DNA of 64,000 nucleotides from Alternaria dauci (GCF_042100115.1 NC_091272.1:310001-374000), one strand, 5' to 3'; shown: positions 22,669 to 34,587, counted from the first letter of the stretch. Translations and numbers: made by a program. The notes: generated by a model from the letters alone, not told the origin.

Positions 22669-24120
22669 TTAAGCAATGGCAGAAGAGCCGCCCTCAGCGG
22701 TAACAGGGTTGATCTTCTCGTCAAAGTTGAACTTGAAGTCCTCACCCAGCTCCTTCTTCATAGCCGTAGTAACAGCCTCCAAGACATTCTTGAAGACACC
22801 AAAAGAAGCAGGGTTGTTCTCGTCGTTGTCACCACCCTGGAAGACACCAGTGCGGACAAGGCAAGTGTTCCAGCCATACATGTTACCACCAACGATATCG
22901 GAAGCAGGGTTGTCACCAATCATGTAGATGTTGGCGGGCAGCTTCTCGTCGTTGTGGATAGTCTCCATCCAGGAAGCAATGACCTCGTCGGCGTACTTGT
23001 AGGTAGCCAATTCGGGCTTGCCGTAGACGACACGCTCGAGTTCAACGCCGGTGAGCGACTTGTACATGGCCTCGAGACCAATCCGGAAGGCTCCCTGGGA
23101 CATGCGGGGGAAGGGGTGCTCGGTAGGGCACAGCATGTCGCCCTGGGAGAAGTAGATGGGGATGCGCTGGGAGACGGGGTCCGCAGCACGGGTTCCGAAG
23201 CGGCCGTTCTCGGACTGGAGAAGGTCCATGATGATCTGGATGTCGGTGGCGTAGTCGCGGCTGTCAGAGAAGACCATGATGGCTTCAATGTTGGTCTTGC
23301 TGAAGTCACGAGGGCGGGATGTCTTGCGCTCCTCCTCGGTGAAGACACGGTAAGGGGCGATGGTAGGGTCCCAGGCGATGATGTCGTTGGGGACGACAAT
23401 GTCTTGGAAGCCGTATAGCTCGGCGACCTCACGGCACTTGTAGCCCTCTCCACCGACAACGAGGACGGTCTTGTAGTACTCGGCCAAGGCACGCATGGGA
23501 GTGTGCGACTGGATGAATTGCTCGGTCGAGATGGGGTTCTGGAGGATCTTGGAGAGCTGCTCGACACGGGCTTGCTCGGGCTTACCAGATCCGTTGGTGA
23601 GGAAGATGTGGGGGATCTTGATGCCGAGCTCGTTGTCTCCGTTCAGGATCTCGAGGACACGCTTACCCTCGGGGATGAGACGGTCACCGTGGACAAGGAC
23701 ACCGTCAATGTCGAAGACGAAAGCCATGTCCTTGGCGGCGCGAACCTTCTCGCCGGCGAGATCCTGAAGCTGAGCAGCGATGATGTCGCGAGATGGCTGG
23801 ACCGGGGGCATGCCAGGGCGAACGGCAGCACCGCGGCCATCGGGGTAGTGGACAGATGAGAGACGCGATTGCCTCTTGGAACGGGGGATGGGCAATGAGG
23901 TACCGAAAGAGTTGCGGGATCCTCTCCTCTCCTTCATGGAAGGCTGGAGAGAGAGGTTGTGCATGTAGGCAGAGGTGTCGGCCATGGCACTGCGGGTTGC
24001 TGGTACTTCGACAGCGTTCTCAGTGCCATCTTCGGTTTCCAAGGGGATTGGAAGCTCGGCCTTGGTGTTGGACTTGGTCTGGGAGAGGGGAACCTCGTTC
24101 TCTTGGGCGGAGGGAGACAT
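22669..24120 (-). CDS. HAD-superfamily hydrolase, CECR5/HDHD5-like, 483 aa, intronless
   Basis: This is a haloacid-dehalogenase-type phosphatase/hydrolase of the class IIA group (CECR5-like). Motif I is FVFDIDGVLVHG with D137 and D139, motif II is IFLTNGSG with T175, and the late metal-binding motif is YMIGDNPASDIVGGNMYGWN. The lysine of motif III is probably in YGKPELATYKYADEV. The first ~125 residues are Ser/Arg-rich and low-complexity (MKERRGSRNSFGTSLPIPRS) and may be a targeting or disordered region. Relatives are often mitochondrial and poorly characterised; yeast homologues are described loosely as phosphatidyl-synthase-like. Substrate is unknown. Codon use is strongly C-biased at third positions relative to neighbours, suggesting good expression. 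The CAT at 24118-24120 gives a clean start. Confidence 0.9.
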   Translation of the reverse strand: MSPSAQENEVPLSQTKSNTKAELPIPLETEDGTENAVEVPATRSAMADTSAYMHNLSLQPSMKERRGSRNSFGTSLPIPRSKRQSRLSSVHYPDGRGAAVRPGMPPVQPSRDIIAAQLQDLAGEKVRAAKDMAFVFDIDGVLVHGDRLIPEGKRVLEILNGDNELGIKIPHIFLTNGSGKPEQARVEQLSKILQNPISTEQFIQSHTPMRALAEYYKTVLVVGGEGYKCREVAELYGFQDIVVPNDIIAWDPTIAPYRVFTEEERKTSRPRDFSKTNIEAIMVFSDSRDYATDIQIIMDLLQSENGRFGTRAADPVSQRIPIYFSQGDMLCPTEHPFPRMSQGAFRIGLEAMYKSLTGVELERVVYGKPELATYKYADEVIASWMETIHNDEKLPANIYMIGDNPASDIVGGNMYGWNTCLVRTGVFQGGDNDENNPASFGVFKNVLEAVTTAMKKELGEDFKFNFDEKINPVTAEGGSSAIA

Positions 24121-25383
24121 GATAGCGATGGTAGTAGAAGTTTGATATAAGAATGGGGGTATCAGTCAAGAAGGTAGTAGTATCAAGCTTCACAGAAGCT
24201 ATGAGTGACAAGCGATGTGGAGTTGTGTGATGATGAATGAGCAGACTCAGGGTCCTGGGGGAGGGTCTATATATGATATCACCCGTCACAGGAAGTCGCT
24301 GCCATATATCCCCAGATGCCATCATCATTCGCCAATCTCTTCTGGAAACTTTCGCAGGAGCTTTTCGCTATCCCGATTCAGGCCGGCCACACCAACCACG
24401 TTCTGGCACCGTGAGCGTTCAACAAGTACCTCTGTACCCACAGTGCGACATCATTACCATGCGGAAGTGGCCGTGCATGGCAGCACTAGTGGAGAAGTTT
24501 GCAGAACCAGAGAATGTGTAGGATACCGTCACCGCCGTATTGTCGCCGAAAACTGGGGGCCGATAGCAGCATAGTGCTGTGAGTCGCCACAACACCTAAA
24601 AACAGCGATGTATACACCTGGCCGATGCCGTCAAAGCTTAGCGCAGAGCCTCATTTGACCGGAAGCAGAGCGCGGCCGGAAGATAAGGCTGGGTACACCG
24701 CCTGTCAAAAGAGGTTGGCGTGCATATGCGACATGTGGGAATGGTTGATACGAGTGTAGCAGGATGTGTAGAGGACACGGCGCTACTTCCAGCAGCATGT
24801 GGTAGTGACGAGCAGTGGGTGGGGCAAGGCAACCGCGCGTCGCCGAATTAGGGCGAAGGCAGCTAGTGATCTGCCTAGACGAGTGGCTGGCAACGGCAGA
24901 GCCGCACGACTACAGCGACTACATCGTTCCACTTTTTCCTTGCAGACGAAGATGAAGTCGGCAAAACTTCCGCGCCAGAAATTAATTTGGCTTCGCTCGG
25001 CCCGTGCTGTGGACCCTGAATCCACAACCGACGTCATTGTTGATGACGAAGGCCAACACCAGAGGGCCAATTTGAAACTGTTGGATGGGACTATTATGGA
25101 GTTTTTTCGCAATGGGACCGATGCATGTGAGACGGCTCTGCCATCGGAATCTCTCGGTGTTAGGTCACGGCCGGGCGAGCTTCATGGCTAGGGATGGTCC
25201 ATGATGAATCCTGGAAGAAAGAAATTTCACATGGACCAAGGTTGCACTGGATATATGTAGCATAATAGTCCCAGCACGCGCTGTTGCCGCTGATTATACC
25301 CTCTCCAAACACCACTGGACACGTCTTCATCATTTTGAACCTCCATCCCATCTTCTCATCTCAATAATCACAACACCGCAATC
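24121..25383. other. Intergenic: divergent promoters of HAD protein and aldo/keto reductase
   Basis: About 1.26 kb between divergent start codons. A plus-strand frame around 24799-25191 exists, but I see no domain or coding signature and do not call it. A CT-rich, ACACC-containing leader immediately precedes the ATG at 25384. Confidence 0.5.
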
Positions 25384-26373
25384 ATGGCTCCCCTTGCGAA
25401 CCAAAAGACCTTCAAGCTGTCCAATGGCGTCACCGTTCCAGCCGTCGGATTCGGCACCTTTGCCAGCGAAGGCTCGTCTGGCGAAACCTACGCTGCCGTA
25501 ACCACCGCACTCAAGGCGGGCTACCGCCATCTCGACTGCGCATGGTACTACCAAAACGAAGGCGAAGTCGGCGATGCACTTCGCGACTTCCTCAAGGAGA
25601 ACCCCAACGTCAAGCGCGAGGACATTTTCATCTGCACAAAAGTATGGAACCACCTGCACGAGCCCGAGGAGGTCAAGTGGAGTTTTGAAAACAGTCTCAA
25701 GGCCATGGGCGTCGACTACATTGACGCGTTCCTCGTCCACTGGCCCATTGCCGCTGAATCCGATGCCAACCACCAACCCAAGCTGGGTGCGGATGGCAAG
25801 TACATCATCAAGAAGGAGCTCACAGAGAACCCGGAGCCGACATGGCGCGCCATGGAGGAGATCTACAACTCCGGCAAGGCCAAGGCGATCGGAGTGTCCA
25901 ACTGGACCATCCCCGGCCTGAAGAAGCTGCTCGAGATAGCCAAGGTGAAGCCCATGATGAACCAGATCGAAGTCCACCCCTTCCTGCCCAACACGGACCT
26001 CGTCAACTTTTGCCAGGAAAACGACATTCTCGTCGCCGCCTACTCGCCCCTCGGCTCCCAAAACCAAGTCCCCAGCACGGGCGAAAAGGTCCGCACCAAC
26101 CCCAAACTCAACGAAGTTGCCGAGCGAAGCGGCCACGACCTCGCGCAGGTCCTGCTCGCATGGGGCCTGCAGCGTGGCTACGTTGTCCTGCCCAAGAGCT
26201 CTACGCCCAAGCGCATCGAGAGCAACTTCCTCATCCCCGAGCTCAGCAAGGCCGACTTTGACGCCGTTGAGGAGGTCGCCAAGGGACGGCACACGCGTTT
26301 CGTCAACATGAAGGATACTTTCGGTTACGACGTCTGGCCAGAGGAGACTGACGGTGGTGAGCTCAAGGCATAG
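25384..26373 (+). CDS. Aldo/keto reductase (glycerol dehydrogenase-type), 329 aa
   Basis: Cytosolic NADPH-dependent carbonyl/alcohol oxidoreductase with a TIM-barrel fold. The complete AKR signature is visible. D51 and Y56 lie in GYRHLDCAWYYQNEGEVG, K86 in FICTKVWNHLH, and H119 in AFLVHWPI. Cofactor-side motifs are IGVSNWTIPGLKKLL, MNQIEVHPFLP and VLPKSSTPKRIESNF. The extra acidic/lysine loop GADGKYIIKKELTEN and the overall length fit the fungal GCY1/GLD-type group that reduces glyceraldehyde, DHA or short aldehydes. Substrate cannot be read from sequence. No introns and strong codon bias. The opposite strand is also open over 320 codons, an artefact of GC-rich third positions. Confidence 0.95.
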   Translation: MAPLANQKTFKLSNGVTVPAVGFGTFASEGSSGETYAAVTTALKAGYRHLDCAWYYQNEGEVGDALRDFLKENPNVKREDIFICTKVWNHLHEPEEVKWSFENSLKAMGVDYIDAFLVHWPIAAESDANHQPKLGADGKYIIKKELTENPEPTWRAMEEIYNSGKAKAIGVSNWTIPGLKKLLEIAKVKPMMNQIEVHPFLPNTDLVNFCQENDILVAAYSPLGSQNQVPSTGEKVRTNPKLNEVAERSGHDLAQVLLAWGLQRGYVVLPKSSTPKRIESNFLIPELSKADFDAVEEVAKGRHTRFVNMKDTFGYDVWPEETDGGELKA

Positions 26374-26743
26374 AGCGGGGCAATGAGATCACGATTACAC
26401 GACATGTTCGGTTTTCGATTTTTTGTTTCCTTTTTAGCGATACCAAAAAGTCAATCGGAGGGCTTTATTAGACTAGCTCGCAGAGCAATGGCATCGATCA
26501 TGAGAGATCGTGACATTTATTATTTCATGTTTGCATACATTTTGCATATCGTGTTCGCCGATCCCGTGTTCGCGTGATATGACGCCTGCCCAGCAACGGC
26601 GTCGCCCCGCACGCCCAGGCCACCGGTGCGCTACCATCAGGCCTATTCACACGAGGATTCGTATATACGGCACACCCTCCCAACAACAACTGCGATCCTG
26701 TCGCAGTCACGTAGAATTCGTACAATAGTGCATAAAGAGCCGT
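26374..26743. other. Convergent 3' region, no gene seen
   Basis: About 370 bp between the stops of the aldo/keto reductase (+) and the conserved unknown (-). Contains only short open frames. Confidence 0.5.
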
Positions 26744-28192
26744 TCAAGTCAGGACCAGACGATCCAGTAGTTCCAGATTTCTCCTCTCCCTGCTCACTCT
26801 TTGCTGTTCTGCCGTTTGCTGCTGCACGATTGCTTGCTTTGGTAACACTATTTCGGGAAAGTGCTCTTTTGTAAACTCCATAACGCTCTGCGCTTCCGCA
26901 AAGTTTTCTTGCTCCATCAGCTGCCGGGCGACCCCTAGGCACAGTTGAACCAGGAAATTGCGTCGACCCCGAGATGCGTTTACGTGTTTGATAGCGCCAG
27001 CAGGGTCCTGGATGAATTCGAGGCCAGGATTTGCGCTAGGTTGTGTAGGGTGGTGCAGCGAGAGCATGGACTGGACGGCTCGACTCCAATCTCCAAACCA
27101 GTAGGTGGATGACAGCAGGAATTCCTGGTATAATGGCGGCGGTATTGAATGGTCGGGATTGTAGATGATCAGGTTTACAAGGTGACCACCTGCAGGTCTC
27201 AGCATATCTAAAGCTTCTTGGTATCCTGCGTTCTCGAGTAGGCGGAACGCTTGCATGAAAACATTCATACTGCTAACAACGTCTTTGTTGTCCGCCGAGA
27301 ATACAACCATCTTGGCCAGTAGTTGTTGTCTGAAATTTGCTATCCGTGCCATGTCCAGTCCAGTATCTTTTGCGCGTCGTTCGTTTGATCGAATGAACCA
27401 GCGCCAGAGTGCTGTAGTCTCACCTTCGGCTAGCAGCAGAGCCACCAGTCTGTTTAGAAATACAGTGCCGCGCCGAGATTTGACTGACATGTCGAGGAAC
27501 TGCTTTGTGTTTTCGAGATTACTAGTCTGGAGCCATTCAACGAGCACCGCTGCAGGCGACCTTCCGTTCTCAAGTCTCGAGGGCCTTTGGTTCTTGGTTT
27601 TCTCGAGCACCTCGAGACACACGGCGGCTTTTGGCAGAGTGGCGGTTCCTGCAGCTATCTCATCGACGAACCAGTTCATGGGTTCTCTCATGACGTCGAT
27701 AGCAGCCGAGCCTGCTCCTCTCCGCCGGGGCTTCACAGCGAGAAGAGGGTTGTTCAAGATGGAGTCGATGTGCTGCGATGCTGAGTCATATGACGACGTC
27801 TGGCGGATGGAAGAGGAATTGCGCCGGCCATTGCTGAGGGCCAGCTCTCGAGTCGGTTTCTTCTGGTGGCTTTCGGAGGGGGCGAGGGGGTGGGCGTGGT
27901 CGAGATGGGTGCGGAAGGAGTTGGTCAGCAAGTTGAGCAGTTGCTGCGACTCTCGCGGCGAAAGGGGCAGCTGGGGATGGATCTTGGAGGCGAGGGTGCT
28001 GAGTACGCGCTTGCCCGCAGAGGACTGCATGGCGCCGTGCTGGTAGTGGTGTGTGTTGGTGTTGGTGTGGCCGTCAGACGTCGTCGTCGGCGGTGTCTGG
28101 GCGGGTGGAGTGAGGCGGATGACGAGGGTGGACCAGGCCGTTCGGGAAGGTGCCGCCTTATGCGCACGTGACGGGTTTAACGCGCGCATCAT
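26744..28192 (-). CDS. Conserved ascomycete protein of unknown function, possibly mitochondrial, up to 482 aa
   Basis: Single exon. Two starts are possible: ATG 28192 (MMRALNPSRAHKAAPSRTAW, basic and mitochondrial-presequence-like) or ATG 28030 (MQSSAGKRVLSTLASKI, which begins the more conserved-looking part). The region 120-160 reads DSILNNPLLAVKPRRRGAGS followed by REPMNWFVDEIAAGTATLPK. The rest is helical, with LLAEGETTALWRWFIRSNER and LENAGYQEALDMLRPAGGHL. I see no Cys/His motif or membrane segment. The all-helical, repeat-like C-terminal half could be TPR- or PPR-related, but I see no clear repeat consensus. No function is assigned. It is divergent from DEF1 with a 285-bp shared promoter. 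Confidence 0.75.
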   Translation of the reverse strand: MMRALNPSRAHKAAPSRTAWSTLVIRLTPPAQTPPTTTSDGHTNTNTHHYQHGAMQSSAGKRVLSTLASKIHPQLPLSPRESQQLLNLLTNSFRTHLDHAHPLAPSESHQKKPTRELALSNGRRNSSSIRQTSSYDSASQHIDSILNNPLLAVKPRRRGAGSAAIDVMREPMNWFVDEIAAGTATLPKAAVCLEVLEKTKNQRPSRLENGRSPAAVLVEWLQTSNLENTKQFLDMSVKSRRGTVFLNRLVALLLAEGETTALWRWFIRSNERRAKDTGLDMARIANFRQQLLAKMVVFSADNKDVVSSMNVFMQAFRLLENAGYQEALDMLRPAGGHLVNLIIYNPDHSIPPPLYQEFLLSSTYWFGDWSRAVQSMLSLHHPTQPSANPGLEFIQDPAGAIKHVNASRGRRNFLVQLCLGVARQLMEQENFAEAQSVMEFTKEHFPEIVLPKQAIVQQQTAEQQRVSRERRNLELLDRLVLT

Positions 28193-28477
28193 GGCAGGCT
28201 GAGACAGGATGCTCCAGGTGGTGGGCGAGCAATTGACCTTCAGCCCTCACCTCACTCCTGCACAAACAACGGCCTGTCTCAGCCCCCGTCAACGCGACTC
28301 TGCCGCGCCCTCAGCCATCGGAAGCCCTAGCGCCAAGCCGACGTGGTCGCTTCCCTTTAGCTGTTTCCCCAACTTTACTCCTCCCTCTACATCATCACCT
28401 CGCCTGCCCCCCAATCCGCCCACAACAACACTCACACCAAAGTCCCCCGCGGCTTGCCCTCACATCACACAGATCCA
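28193..28477. promoter_or_regulatory. Shared divergent promoter, conserved unknown and DEF1
   Basis: 285 bp between start codons on opposite strands, CT/CA-rich toward DEF1. No TATA box is evident. Confidence 0.5.
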
Positions 28478-31400
28478 ATGTCTGAAGCACCATCTCGGCC
28501 TGCGCGAGGCAGGAGCTCTGCCCGCGGCGGCAGGGCGTCATACGGCTCTCGAGGCCCCAGAAAGACCAACGGCGACAGCGCATCCTCCAACATTGACACA
28601 TCCGCAGACCAAGGCGAACTTGGCGAGCTTAAGAAGCGCTACCAGTCACAGCTGTCCACACTCAAGGAGCTCTTCCCCGACTGGACCGACGCCGATCTCG
28701 TCCTCGCAATCGAAGAATCTGACGGCGACCTGCAAACCACCATCGAGAAGATCAGTGAGGGTAAGCGCGACCCTGCCACGTGCCCTGCGCCCGCATCACG
28801 TAATTCATGCACGCGGTAGAAACAAGACTAATTCGCTACAGGCGCCGTCTCGCAATTCTCAGAAGTCCCAAAGAAAGCAAAGGACAGGTCCCGCTCCAAG
28901 GCCAAGGAAAACGTCGTGCCCATCGATGGCGCGTCGAGTCTGCGCGGCCGGCCTGACGGAGCCCGTCGTGGTGTCGACAGCGGTCGTGGAGGCCGTGGCG
29001 GACGAGGCACTGATCGTGGTCGCGGCGGAATTCGAGGCGGTCGTGGAGGTGCCGCCAATGGACCTCGAGCGGCTGCTGGATCAGTCCCGACTACCGAGTC
29101 CTCTGCGTGGGACACGCCCACCGTCCTAGAAGAGTCCAAGGAGACCACCAAGGACGACGAAACTGTACATGCTCCCGAAGCGACTCCCGAAGCCATAAAG
29201 CCCGTTGTAGAGGCTGGCCTGACAGCCGCGAAGAAGACGTGGGCGAGCATGTTCGCCGCGCCCAAGCCTGTCCCCGCCGTTCCCAAGGCAGCACCAAAGC
29301 CTGCCGCTGCCCCAGCCCCCGAAGTGTCTGCGCCAGAACCCGACGAGACGCCCGCCCACCAAGTTGCCCAAGAGCCCGCCGTGCAGGCTGAAGAACTGCC
29401 TATACCCCCTGTGGCAGACGAAGCTGTCGAGACCCCGCCAATCACCGCCGAAGACACGTCCAAGATGACGCCGGACAAGAGCGAGGACGACGCTGCCCCT
29501 GACGTCAACATCACACCCTCTGAAGATCAGCTTACACAGGAGAATGTGGAGCATCTGCCCGACGAGTCCCATCCACCCCCAACCGAGACAGTTTTCAGCA
29601 CTGTTGCGAGCTCAAAGGATATCGGAAGTGCAGTAGCGACCCCATTGAATGGTCCTACACAAGCACCAATTGGCCGCCCCGCCATTGGAGGATTCCAGAC
29701 GACCGCACTGAAGGCGACTTCTGGCACCCCACACCGAAGCGCAAGCTTCCAGAGGAGGTTGATTGAGCAGCAGGAGGCAGTCGTCATGCCCGGAAACCAC
29801 GCCGTAGACAGGGCCGCAGTCCAGTTCGGCAGCATGGGACTGGGCGAAGGCTCGGATCCTGATGTCGACGAAGACAGGGAAGAGGCAGAGACCAGGACTC
29901 AGCCACCCCAACACTCGCCCATTACCCAGCCCAAGACTTCCCTCCCTCCCGCTCCTCGCCAAGCATCTCAGGATGCTGCTCCCCAACAGGAGTCCGCCCC
30001 TACACCAAAGCAGGCCCCTGGACTCCCTCCCGTCCCCCAACACCAACCCAGCCTGCAGCAGTCTCCCTCGAACCCCATTGGGTCCCAGGCTATGCAGAAC
30101 CAAGGATCTCAGTCCAACCAGCCCTACAACCAGTTTGCTAGGTATGGTCAGCCAGGCATTCACTCGGAGGCTTCCGCACCACCGCAGAAGCCATACGATC
30201 CATTTGGCCAGCAGATCCCAGCATCGAACCACTCGCAGTCGCAGAACTACGACTACCCCGGTCAAAGCCAGGCCCCGTCTCAGCCTGGTGCTTTCTCGTC
30301 CGCCCCAGACAGCTACCCCTCCAACTACCTTACTTCCGAGCAACGCTCGCAATACCAGAACTACTATGGAAGCTACGGTCAGCCCATTGCGCAAAGCCAG
30401 CAGGAAGCCGGTTCTGCGCAGCAGCGTACTGGCAGCGCATTCGGCTCCGGACCTACTGACTCGGCTTACTCGCAGAGTCAGATCCCACAGGTAAGTGAAC
30501 CTGGTACGCTCGCCAAACTCATGAACGATCGTTATGCCGAACGAATTCGACTGTCTCATCTGAATGAGTCGCTCGAGGCGGAAAAGGCATACGATACGAA
30601 CAGAGTAAGGACAGTAGCTAATGCAGATTTCCATTTCCTTTTATCATCCTGTGCTAACAATATTTCCAGTCTCAGAGCCGTTACGGTGACGCTCAGAACA
30701 GCGGCCACAACACTCCCAACCCGGCTGCTATGGCAGGCCAGGGACATGGCGCCCAAGGCCAGCACGCACAGCATGGCCACGGTGCAGGCTACCCGTACAA
30801 CCACCCGTACTATGGCAGCCCCTACTATGCTAACTACATGAACCAATTCGGTGGTTACGGCCAGGGAGGAGCAGGCTATGGATCTTTTGGAAAGGGCGGC
30901 ATGTACGGTCAACCCCAGCACTACGGCATGTCTCCCCAAGCTTCGTTCGACCAGCACTCGGCTTCGCCCGCCAATGCAGGAGGCTTCGGCGCTTCTTCGC
31001 TCCATGATCGCGGCAGTGGTATGGGCGCAGGCTTCGGTGACTACGGTCGCTCAGCTTCTGGGGCATCTCAGAACCCCAGCGCCACTGCCAACTCTGCTGC
31101 TGCTGGATTTGGTGCCATTCCCGACACCTTTACTCGACCAGGTAACTTCCACCAAACCTCTTATGGACAGTCGGGCAGCCAGGGCTTGAACGACGATGCC
31201 CTAAAGCCCTCCAACGACTACAAGAGCGGCGGACCCAGCCCGTCGGCTCTCGGTGCTCAGCCCGGTCGCCCCGGTTCCGCTAACCAGAGCACTCCCGGAC
31301 AGGGCGGACCCCAACACCCTCAGCAAGGCTACGGCAACTACCCGAACCACCTTGGCAACAGCCAGTACGGTGGTCTCGGTGGTCTAGGCCACCAGAACTC

Positions 31401-31506
31401 CGGTAGCCACCAGCAGCAGAGCGGCTATGGCAACTACGGCGGGTTCGGGGGATACGGCGGTAGCTACAACCGCGGAGGCTGGGGCGGAAACTACGGCCAG
31501 CACTAA
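28478..31506 (+). CDS. DEF1: RNA polymerase II degradation factor Def1-like, CUE-domain protein, 922 aa
   Basis: Exons: 28478-28760, 28842-30490 and 30670-31506. Intron 1 is 81 nt (GTAAGC, GACTAAT, TACAG, phase 1) and intron 2 is 179 nt (GTAAGT, TTCCAG, phase 0). The N-terminus is RGG-like (RPARGRSSARGGRASYGSRG). A CUE domain follows at about residues 54-94 (LSTLKELFPDWTDADLVLAI, then EESDGDLQTTIEK), interrupted at its end by intron 1. The rest is low complexity: RGG repeats, a Pro/Ala/Glu segment, a Gln/Ser/Pro segment, then Gly/Tyr/Gln-rich repeats ending GGWGGNYGQH. Yeast Def1 has the same CUE-then-poly-Gln layout. By family it recruits ubiquitin ligases to stalled Pol II during transcription-coupled repair and is proteolytically processed. 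Rad26, its yeast partner, is encoded 18 kb away at 49439. Confidence 0.85.
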
Positions 31507-33168
31507 ATCCGTCTCCTGCAAAGTCCAGACGTTTGAGAGACTTGACACGTTGTTAAGAAGGATATGGCCTATTCATATCATCATGACGAGCTTGTACGAC
31601 AAGGGGTCATTCTTTTCTTTCTCACGTCCGTTTTGAGTTGACTGATGGCACGAAAAAGCATGTTTACATGATACGCTTGATAGGCCTCAGATTTTGTATT
31701 ATGACAATCTCCTTTCTTCTCTCTTGTTCCTCTCTTGCATCCTCTCTTTTTCTAGGTCCAGGTCATGCCATTGGTTATTTACGTGCTCAGTCGCGAGGCG
31801 TTTAAATCCGCAAGGGAGGGTTAAAGTCAAAAAGATTCTTGTTTGTCTGATTTTGCGTGTAGTCGGCTTTTTTCCTTCTCCGGTACTTTGAGAAGGAAAC
31901 TGTGTTAGGGTATGGTTAGGGACTAAAGGGGGCAAAGAGCAGATCAAGGTAGCTCGATGGCGTTCACAGTTGAGCTGCTACTACAGCTGAGCAATGCATA
32001 TCATTGAACATGAAGCAATTTTGCGCTTCCATCTTGACCTTGATAATACTAGTACGTGTGCTTGTTGAGGCCGTGACGAGCAAGGTACTCGAGTGGTTCA
32101 CATGTTACGCTTGAAAGCTTGGCAAATGGCTTTTAGCGAGCTGCAGGTACGTACCTTTCCTGGCCGAGAATCCGGCGATCCTGCCTCCACTTCTTTCCTT
32201 TGAACAATTCTTGCCTGCTTGCTCACGCAACGTTGACGCAAGTCTGGCGGCCTAGCCCAGAAATTTCTCCCTTTTCCTTGACCAGCAGCCGCGCTATGAC
32301 ATACGCACATGGGCCTGGGGCATGTATTCCGAGTCATTTCCGAAAGGCCCGATAGAAGACTGCCCAGGTGTTTATACTAGATCGCAAGCCCGTCTCGGCG
32401 CCCTCGGGCAGCGTTATCAGGGCCTGGCGCGATATCATGCTGTGTCGACGCGATATTGCGAGAGGTTTGTAGTACGTACTCTTGCAGGTTATCCAGCAGG
32501 GCGGGTGTCGTTGCTCGGATCCGCATCTTCGCATAACAGCAAGCCATGCTCTATACAAGACAAAGAGAGTACGGCCGTACAAGAAGGGCACAGGCAGCGC
32601 AATAAGACAATACCGTCGGCCGGTGTTTGCTCACCGCTAACAATCTCGACGCGATAACGCCCAAGCATGCTCGGAACGATATTCCACTCAAGACCTCTAT
32701 CTCGGCACTACTGTCGCTATGATCCACGACTAAACCGTTTACGGGGATAGCACTTGGGCGTCTTACTTTGCTAGGTAAAGTTCCCTCGACTCATGCGTCA
32801 GGGTCATCATGGTGCTTTCGGAATTTATTTTCTGGCGGGTACGCGCTGTTTTCCTAAACTTCGACTTTGCGATACCTTGATGGTCTCTGGGTCGCTCGCA
32901 AGAAACCTCCCGGAACGCTGATTGATTCTATCTTTTCTTTTTGAACTGAACCGTATACGTCGTGGTGTCTCTCTTGATTGACTTGGAACAACGTGTAGTC
33001 AGCTGGAGTGACACGGGTCAATTGCAGGACGTGAGAAGCGCTGACGACCGTAATTTAAGAAGAGAAGATTACCCAGCATCCGGGAAGCAATTCGACACGT
33101 CTTCTCACCTCTTGCACCTACAATATATATCGTGCCAGAACTCGAGTTTCTGGCAAACATCTACTGCC
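31507..33168. other. Intergenic, no supported gene
   Basis: About 1.66 kb after DEF1. Short open frames on both strands (for example around 32098-32657) show no conserved motif. T-rich tracts at 31600-31740 probably belong to the DEF1 3' UTR. Confidence 0.5.
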
Positions 33169-34217
33169 ATGGAGTCCACGTCCTACCAAGCCGACGCTAT
33201 CTCAGCATCGCCACTACTCCGTCTTCCTTTCGAGATTCGCCTCATGATATACGAGTACCTACTCCTGCCATCGAAGACGCCCTCGACCGGAAACGGAACC
33301 TCCGTCGCGAACCTGATTCCCGACTTCCACACCTACCTCTCCGAAGATACAAATAATGATCCGTGTACCTTGAGCGTACGCACTATGGATCCATGGTTAG
33401 GAGTGCAAGGTCCGAGGACGTGGAGACGGAGGAGTACATACCATATCAGAACCGGTACGTTGGCAAGCAACTCGAGTGGAAATCTGTAATAGAGACTGGG
33501 CAATGTGCTAATGAATTTGCAGGTCCCTTCCTAACAACCACAACACCAACAACATACCGCGTCCTCCTCTCCCCCTACACATCACACCTCCGCCAAACCG
33601 TGCCCTCTCTGCTATCTCTCAATCGCCAAATCCACGCCGAAGCAAGCAAAATCCTCTACTCGACCTACACTTTCTCCTTCCACACCAGCATCGAAGCCGC
33701 AGTACCCTTCCTTTCCGACCTGACACCCAGAAGCCGTACTGCCTTACGCCATCTCAGCGTAACGAAGAAGGCGCTGCCATACAGCAAAGAATTCGATCGC
33801 GCAGAATGGGCAAATCTATTCGAATACCTTGCCACACCACCGCAATCCGCTCTCGACGGGACCGAGATCCCTGCTCCTGTTTCCCTGCGCCGTCTTACCC
33901 TGAACGTCATCGCCGGCAAACCCGATCACGGCTGGGAGTCCATTACGCCCATTCTGCCCAGCGATTTCGATACTATGCTGCGCATGAAGAATGAGTGGCT
34001 TGGCGGTTCGCGGGGTGGTGGGGATTTTGGTGGCATGGATTTGGAGTGGGCGGAGCAGGTTATGGCGATCAAGGGACTGGAGAGCATTAATGTCAAGGCG
34101 ATAGTGGAGAGGTGTGCTAGTCCTGTGAGTGAGAAACAGGCGTTTTGGATTGCGTTTAGTAAGAGTGTTGCCGAGGGCGGTTTCGGGGAGTGGATGAAGA
34201 GGAGGATGGTGGCGTAG
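33169..34217 (+). CDS. 2EXR/F-box-like short ascomycete protein, 326 aa
   Basis: Exon 1 is 33169-33454 and exon 2 is 33523-34217. The 68-nt intron (GTACGT, GCTAAT, TTGCAG) restores RTGPFL in phase 1. The N-terminus has the pattern ASPLLRLPFEIRLMIYEYLL, which is the 2EXR/F-box-like opening of a large Dothideomycete family. After the intron comes LLSLNRQIHAEASKILYSTY, the usual 'LNRQIHxEA..ILY' continuation. A C-terminal helical region follows. Proteins of this kind may act as substrate adaptors, but very few have known roles. The start is the ATG at 33169 because upstream sequence is unlike coding sequence. Confidence 0.85.
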
Positions 34218-34587
34218 GCGGGCATGTTGTGGCGGGGGCGTATGGTTTTGGGCGTTCTTCGTGTGGGGGCGGGAAAGATGGATTGGTTGCGTGTTACACT
34301 TGTAGGATTCAACTAGTCTCCAGTACCGCCAATCAGCTGACAAGAAGTGGGTTGGATGTTATCGCTGCAGTATCACGCCCCCGGAGGGTAAATTCGAACG
34401 CCTTTCGGTTGGCTGTCTGAGTAGGGTGTTCGACTTTACTCCTCGGGGGTGCTTACCTAGCCTTGCGGTCTTGGCGCATCTGTCGTCTTATGGATGCAAT
34501 AGACTAAGAGCAGGCTGAACCCACACTGTCACTCCTCTCCTTCATCTTCTCACAATTTTGCAACTCCAGTTCGTGCCCCCGTACAGC
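34218..34587. other. Intergenic, no gene seen
   Basis: 370 bp between two plus-strand genes: 3' UTR of the 2EXR-like gene and promoter of the membrane protein. Short CT tracts precede the ATG at 34588. Confidence 0.4.

Noticed and set aside
25330..26292. 320-codon minus-strand open frame
   Set aside because: Exactly antisense to the aldo/keto reductase; it arises from GC-rich third positions and shows no domain.
29612..30634. 340-codon minus-strand frame opposite DEF1
   Set aside because: Antisense of a low-complexity, C-rich exon; no independent signal.
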